Origin: CAXWPM01 sp965206125
GTDB lineage: Bacteria; Acidobacteriota; Terriglobia; 20CM-2-55-15
Direction of reading: 5' to 3'
Length of the DNA: 64,000 bases
NCBI GenBank assembly: GCA_965206125.1
Contig: CBDBIN010000045.1
Coordinates: forward strand, 744,001 to 808,000
Below, one piece after another: positions 59,752 to 64,000 of the stretch; position 1 is the first letter of the stretch; the number at the start of each line of letters is the position of its first letter. The notes below the pieces were generated by a model. It worked only from the letters and a program-made list of their open reading frames with translations, did no database searches and had not been told where the DNA came from. Both the position numbers and the translations under genes were made by a program.

Positions 59752-62136
59752 TTATCTGCCCTCGGCTGCCTCAATAGAACTTGGGCTCTCCAGCCTCATC
59801 TGAAACGGCGTGCTCTCGATGATGCTCATAATAAAGGCCGAGAAAGCGTTTCCCTCCTCGGACGCAGACCCCGCGATGGACCGGACGGTCGGCATGTCCC
59901 GGTAGTCCAACACCCTACCGAGGGCGTAGGAAAGGAGCTTTTCGGTAAAGCTTCCGAGAAAAGCATCGGAACGGCCTACGATAGCCTCGCGGAGGCTACT
60001 CGGACCGTCCAGTTCGGTCCCGTCATACATCCGGGAACCCGCGTCGATCCGGAAACCGCCGTCCGTCGCGCGCCAGTACCCGATGGCATCGAAGTTCTCC
60101 AGCGTCAATCCAATGGGGTCCATGATCTGGTGGCACGCGTTGCATGCCGGGTTTTCGCGGTGCGCGACCATTCGGTCGCGAACGGTCAGCACGGCTTCGT
60201 TATTGACGCTTTCCTCGAACGGCGGCACGACCGGGGGAGGAAGCGGCGGAGGTGAGCCGAGCAGAACTTCCAGCACGTACTTTCCGCGCGCGACCGGCGA
60301 AGTCCGGTTCGACAGCGAAGTCACTGCCAGTACGGCTCCTTTGCCCAGCAGTCCGAACCGGTTCGGATCCTCCAGGGATACTCTGCGGAAGCGGCTCCCC
60401 ACGATGTCGGGAATCCCGTAGTGAGTGGCGAGCGGTTCGTTGACGAACGTATAGTCCGCGGTGAGCAGATCGAGTACGCTTCGATCCTCTCGCACGATCG
60501 TATCAAACAGGAGCTCGACCTCCCGCTTCATCGATCGCGCCAGGTTCCTTGTGAACTCGGGAAACAGCGTTCCCTCCGGATGAACCTCTTCAATGCTGGT
60601 CAGCCTCAGCCACTGCATCGCGAAGTTTGTCGCCAGCGTCTCGGAACGGGGATCGGCCAACATGCGCCTCACCTGCTCGGCGAGGACTCCCTCCTCGTGA
60701 AGCCCGCTTTGACTCGCGATCTCGATCAGTTCGGCGTCAGGCGCAGAGTTCCACAGGAAGTACGACAACCGAGAAGCCAGTTCCAGATCGCTGACGCGGA
60801 AGCTATCACCGGATCCGACACCGGCGGGAACGCGCTCGAAACGGAAGACGAACTCGGGCATGGCTATGAGCGTCTGCACGGCCGTTCGGATTCCGGTTTC
60901 GAAGTCACCTCTCCCGACGCCCATCCCGTACATGAACATCAATTCTTCGAGATCCGCCGGCGTCGCAGGTCGTCGGAAGGCCTGGGTTGCAAGACTCGAA
61001 AGGATCTCCCGCGCGCAGGGTCCCTCCTCACTCGCATCGGTCGGGTAACACGTGAAGATTTTCCGGCGGCTGTCGGTATCGGACACGCCCGTGACCTTCA
61101 GCGGCCCCGTAATGGTGAACGTCCTCAGGTGGGGCGGCAGTGAGGTTCCGAAGTTCCTGCCGTAATCGAGATCCACCAGCGTCTGCTCCACGACCCGATA
61201 GGGGTCCTCGCCGGCACCCTCGTACTTGGACACGAACGCCGCCGAAACCCGGCGCGCTCCAGCCTGGATTTCGATCGCATCCGTCACCATCACGCCATCG
61301 CTGAGTTCGTTCATCAGCGGATCGATCGTGAACACGACAACTCGCTCCCCGTCGATGGAAATCTCGAGTTCCTGGTACTGCAACGATTCCGGCAGCTCTC
61401 GGCCGATGAGGTCTCCGGTATCGACGTACCAGAGCTTCATCTGGAAAGCGTATTCGCCGTCGGCCGGGAAGTTATGAATGACGGACATCCCTCCTCGTGT
61501 CCCGAACGGGGTGCCCTCGACGTGCCGCATCTGGTTGACGACTTTAGGGACATCGTATTGCTTGACGGCGACAACGGCCTCCGGGTCTCCGACCGCAAGG
61601 CGCGCGATTGTGTCGGCAGCGCGGACGTACGCCTGCATGAGTGCCGGCGTCACGGTCAGCGCCTCAGACATGTTGTCGAAACCACCCGTGCGGCCATCGG
61701 GCGGGAGCAGCGCCGCAACATCCACGTCGAGACTGAGCAGATCTCGGATCGAGTTGCGGTACTCCTTGCGGTTCACCCGGTGAAGGTCAGGCGCGCTGAC
61801 GTTGGGGTTGTCGGCGGCAACCCGATCGATCCGGGCTTCCAGTCCAGCGGCAAGGTTTCTGAGCGAGTCCTCGTCGGGTCTGGGCGCGCCTGCCGGGGGC
61901 ATCATGCCGGCCCGCAGCTTTCGGATAACTTCCTCCGCCTGTCGGGCGTTAGCGGCGGGGTTCGCCACATCAATTTCGCTCCACGAGAAGCCGCCCTCTC
62001 TCAGGGCATCATTGTGGCAGTAGGCACAGTACTCGCCAACCAGGGCCTCGTGGGATTCGACGGATGACCCCTGACCGTAGGCCACGGGGGCCAGCGCGAA
62101 GATAACCGGGCCTATAGCGGCCAACATCGCTCTCAT
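59752..62136 (-). CDS. Di-heme PSCyt1/DUF1592-type exported protein, cassette C
   Basis: A 794-residue protein; AGGAG lies eight bases before the ATG. The signal peptide is MRAMLAAIGPVIFALAPVAY. Heme sites are CAYCH (37-41) and CNACH (665-669), with the same domain order as in cassettes A and B. It starts only 36 bases after the cassette D ankyrin gene, leaving little room for a promoter, so C and D are probably one transcript. Confidence 0.9.
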   Translation of the reverse strand: MRAMLAAIGPVIFALAPVAYGQGSSVESHEALVGEYCAYCHNDALREGGFSWSEIDVANPAANARQAEEVIRKLRAGMMPPAGAPRPDEDSLRNLAAGLEARIDRVAADNPNVSAPDLHRVNRKEYRNSIRDLLSLDVDVAALLPPDGRTGGFDNMSEALTVTPALMQAYVRAADTIARLAVGDPEAVVAVKQYDVPKVVNQMRHVEGTPFGTRGGMSVIHNFPADGEYAFQMKLWYVDTGDLIGRELPESLQYQELEISIDGERVVVFTIDPLMNELSDGVMVTDAIEIQAGARRVSAAFVSKYEGAGEDPYRVVEQTLVDLDYGRNFGTSLPPHLRTFTITGPLKVTGVSDTDSRRKIFTCYPTDASEEGPCAREILSSLATQAFRRPATPADLEELMFMYGMGVGRGDFETGIRTAVQTLIAMPEFVFRFERVPAGVGSGDSFRVSDLELASRLSYFLWNSAPDAELIEIASQSGLHEEGVLAEQVRRMLADPRSETLATNFAMQWLRLTSIEEVHPEGTLFPEFTRNLARSMKREVELLFDTIVREDRSVLDLLTADYTFVNEPLATHYGIPDIVGSRFRRVSLEDPNRFGLLGKGAVLAVTSLSNRTSPVARGKYVLEVLLGSPPPLPPPVVPPFEESVNNEAVLTVRDRMVAHRENPACNACHQIMDPIGLTLENFDAIGYWRATDGGFRIDAGSRMYDGTELDGPSSLREAIVGRSDAFLGSFTEKLLSYALGRVLDYRDMPTVRSIAGSASEEGNAFSAFIMSIIESTPFQMRLESPSSIEAAEGR

Positions 62137-62172
62137 TGCTACAACTCCTGCTTACTCAGCAGCCCGTGGCCG

Positions 62173-63780
62173 CTAATTCTGCGATCCATCCCGTGTCTTG
62201 ATCACGCACGTCGACGCCCTGCAGTTGTTCGAGTTCTCCGAACCCAGACTTTCGAGCAATTCGACAGTGGCGGGGTACTGCAGGTTGTGAGCACGCGGAC
62301 CATTCGCCATGTCGGCGACCGTATCGCCCGTTTCCCCCTCGACGTTGAGATCACGTCTGCCGAGACCGCCAAAGACCATGTAGGCGCGGGCCCCAGGGTC
62401 CCCACCGGCCGCCATCAAGTACCTGATCAACTCGTGGTTCTCAGTCAGTGCCGCTCCATGCAGCGGCGTGTACCCGTTGTTGTCCCGCGAGGTCACATCC
62501 AGGCCGATTTCTTCGATCAGGTACCGGACAGCGGCCACTCTCTGACCCGGCGCAAAGTTCGTCACCTGGGGTTCAAGACCGAAACCGGCCGCCACCATCA
62601 GTGAGGTCGCGCCTTGATTCGATCTGGCGGTGGGATCCGCGCCGGCGGCGATGAGCAACTTCATGGCCGGAACGTCGTTGGCTTTTGCAGCCAGCCAGAA
62701 CGGGGTTGCACCGGCCGGCCTGGCCCAGTCGCCGTGCTCGGTCCGGTACCACGGTTTGTTCTCCAGGATCTGATTGACCTCGGCACCACGTTCGATGAGC
62801 GCCCTGGCAAGGTCCAGATAGTTGGTCGCTTCCTGATCGATACTCGGTGCCGGGTACCAGGTGCGCTCTGCCCACCTGGCGTCGATCGTCGCGTATAACG
62901 GGGCCTGTCCGTCGATGTTGGGCAGGTTGGGATCGGCTCCCTCTTCGACCAGGTACCTGGCGATGTCGCTATGGCCGTTGATGATGGCCGAAGTCAGAAC
63001 GCTGGTTTCATCGGCAACCGAAACGCGGTCGATGTCCGCTCCGGAGTCCAACAGTGCGCGGATGGCGTTCATATGGCCCTGACGCGCCGCAAAGTGCAGC
63101 GCGGTCATCCCACCCATTAACTCTGCATCGTAATCTTCGCGGATCTGGATGCTGCCGTCCTCATCACGGTATTTCTGATCGAACGTGATGACCTCGCTCA
63201 CCTTCGTAACCACGTCCAGGTCCGCGTCCGCAGCGGCAAGCACCCGGATTGCGCCAGCCCGGTCGAGGGCCGAGGCGAACATCGTCGCCGTCTGCCCGTT
63301 CGTGGTGTCTCTGGCGTTCACGTCAGCGCCACCGTCGAGCAGCGTCTGAACCGCGGCTGCCTCGCCGGCAGCCGCAGCGTACATCAACAAGGTTGTCCCG
63401 TTCGTGTCGGTGGAGTTCGCATCAGCCCCGGCTTTGATCAGCAGCTCGACCATGGCGGCGTTCCCATTCTTGGCAGCCATCACGATGGGGATGAGCTCGT
63501 TCACCCGAGTCCTGGCCCCGACGTCCGCTCCCGCTGCGAGCAGCAGGGTCGCCATCTCCAGGTCGTCCCTGTAGGCCGCCCAGTGCAGCGCTGTTGTGCC
63601 GTCACCCTGCGGCGCATTCACATCCGCTTTCTGCTCCAGCAGGCTGCGTACGGCCTCGATGGCGCCCCGCATGGCCGCGTCGGCGAGCGGTGAGTCCGCT
63701 TCGGATGCCAGCGCTGTCGAGCCTGCGGCTGCAAGAAGCATCGCCATGCACGACCCGAGAATTGCGTGTTTACCGAACAT
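62173..63780 (-). CDS. Secreted ankyrin-repeat protein, cassette D
   Basis: A 535-residue protein. AAGGGG before the ATG at 63780 sets the start, and the signal is MFGKHAILGSCMAMLLAAAG. About eight ankyrin repeats are followed by RTWYPAPSIDQE near 320 and the C-terminal GDTVADMANGP plus NCRASTC (CX4C). Strong similarity to the cassette C protein along its length suggests a recent tandem duplication. Confidence 0.88.
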   Translation of the reverse strand: MFGKHAILGSCMAMLLAAAGSTALASEADSPLADAAMRGAIEAVRSLLEQKADVNAPQGDGTTALHWAAYRDDLEMATLLLAAGADVGARTRVNELIPIVMAAKNGNAAMVELLIKAGADANSTDTNGTTLLMYAAAAGEAAAVQTLLDGGADVNARDTTNGQTATMFASALDRAGAIRVLAAADADLDVVTKVSEVITFDQKYRDEDGSIQIREDYDAELMGGMTALHFAARQGHMNAIRALLDSGADIDRVSVADETSVLTSAIINGHSDIARYLVEEGADPNLPNIDGQAPLYATIDARWAERTWYPAPSIDQEATNYLDLARALIERGAEVNQILENKPWYRTEHGDWARPAGATPFWLAAKANDVPAMKLLIAAGADPTARSNQGATSLMVAAGFGLEPQVTNFAPGQRVAAVRYLIEEIGLDVTSRDNNGYTPLHGAALTENHELIRYLMAAGGDPGARAYMVFGGLGRRDLNVEGETGDTVADMANGPRAHNLQYPATVELLESLGSENSNNCRASTCVIKTRDGSQN

Positions 63781-63799
63781 GTATCGCCCCTTCAAGACT

Positions 63800-63893
63800 C
63801 TGTTGGCCTTTGGCTGTTAGCTTCAAGACCGCTAGCTTCAAATTAGATCCGATAGCCAAAAGCCAATCGCTAATCGCCAAAGGCTAGTCGCTA
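63800..63893. repeat. Degenerate short-word repeat block in the DUF1552-ankyrin spacer of cassette D
   Basis: Repeated variants of GCTAATCGCC, GGCTAGTCGC, GCCAAAAGCC and GCTAGCTTC fill the spacer, in the same position and with the same vocabulary as the block in cassette C. Confidence 0.5.
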
Positions 63894-63895
63894 GA

Positions 63896-64000
63896 TCAGA
63901 TCGAAAACGTCCCAGTGCTGTCGCCGATGCTTTCCCTGTGCACCCCGAGGCTGTGCAGGACCGTCAGCAAAGCGTTGGCCTGCGGAGTATCCTCGGCGGC
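63896..64000 (-). CDS. DUF1552 family protein, C-terminal end only, cassette D
   Basis: The last 34 residues before the stop (TPQANALLTVLHSLGV ... IGDSTGTFSI) match the C-termini of the three complete DUF1552 proteins in this window (for example IGDSTGTVAI and VGDSTATYSI). The rest, and presumably a fourth di-heme gene, lie beyond the right edge. Confidence 0.85.
   Translation of the reverse strand, partial: AAEDTPQANALLTVLHSLGVHRESIGDSTGTFSI

Overview
The window reads as a high-GC chromosome fragment of an environmental bacterium, most likely an Acidobacteriota member close to Vicinamibacteria. This is an inference. It rests on two 800-residue duplicated orphan FtsX/MacB permeases (ADOP family) and on several operons of di-heme PSCyt1/DUF1592-type proteins with DUF1552 proteins. 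No rRNA, tRNA or CRISPR array was seen.

Layout. 1-6.3 kb: the 3' end of an unknown gene, a GT87 glycosyltransferase, a CcmD-like microprotein, a coiled-coil membrane protein and an ADOP permease. 6.3-12 kb: cassette A, transcribed leftward as di-heme cytochrome, then DUF1552, then secreted ankyrin protein, with a 127-bp MITE-like element between the last two genes. 12-17.5 kb: a secreted VOC protein, an acetamidase/formamidase, and a threonine-synthase-like gene paired with a ThiS-like sulfur carrier behind a consensus promoter and a structured leader; a divergent D-2-hydroxyacid dehydrogenase follows. 17.5-21 kb: peptide-type ABC permeases and binding protein without ATPases. 21-26.8 kb: a decayed zinc/manganese uptake operon (His-rich small protein, outer-membrane barrel, ZnuA with an in-frame amber codon, ZnuB fused to HEAT-like repeats) whose first gene is split after its start codon by an IS256-family element. 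27-30.8 kb: an aldolase-like, nitrobindin-like and ADOP operon. 30.9-38.5 kb: a hydantoin-utilisation locus (amino-acid-type ABC transporter, racemase, D-carbamoylase, D-hydantoinase) with an IS30-family insertion in the transporter's binding-protein gene.

38.8-44.3 kb holds cassette B. 44.3-54.7 kb: RecQ, a DUF1028-GlcG pair, a CotH/DUF4956/VTC triad, an M16 peptidase and a second secreted VOC protein. 54.8-64 kb: cassettes C and D in tandem in one apparent operon, followed by a small gene and a frameshifted amidase. Cassette D runs off the right edge.

The main theme is four copies of the same three-gene exported module: di-heme cytochrome, Tat-exported DUF1552 protein, and an ankyrin protein with a conserved C-terminal CX4C tail. 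I know of no assigned function for the module, and it is the best candidate here for an undescribed system. The second theme is insertional and mutational decay of nutrient uptake loci.
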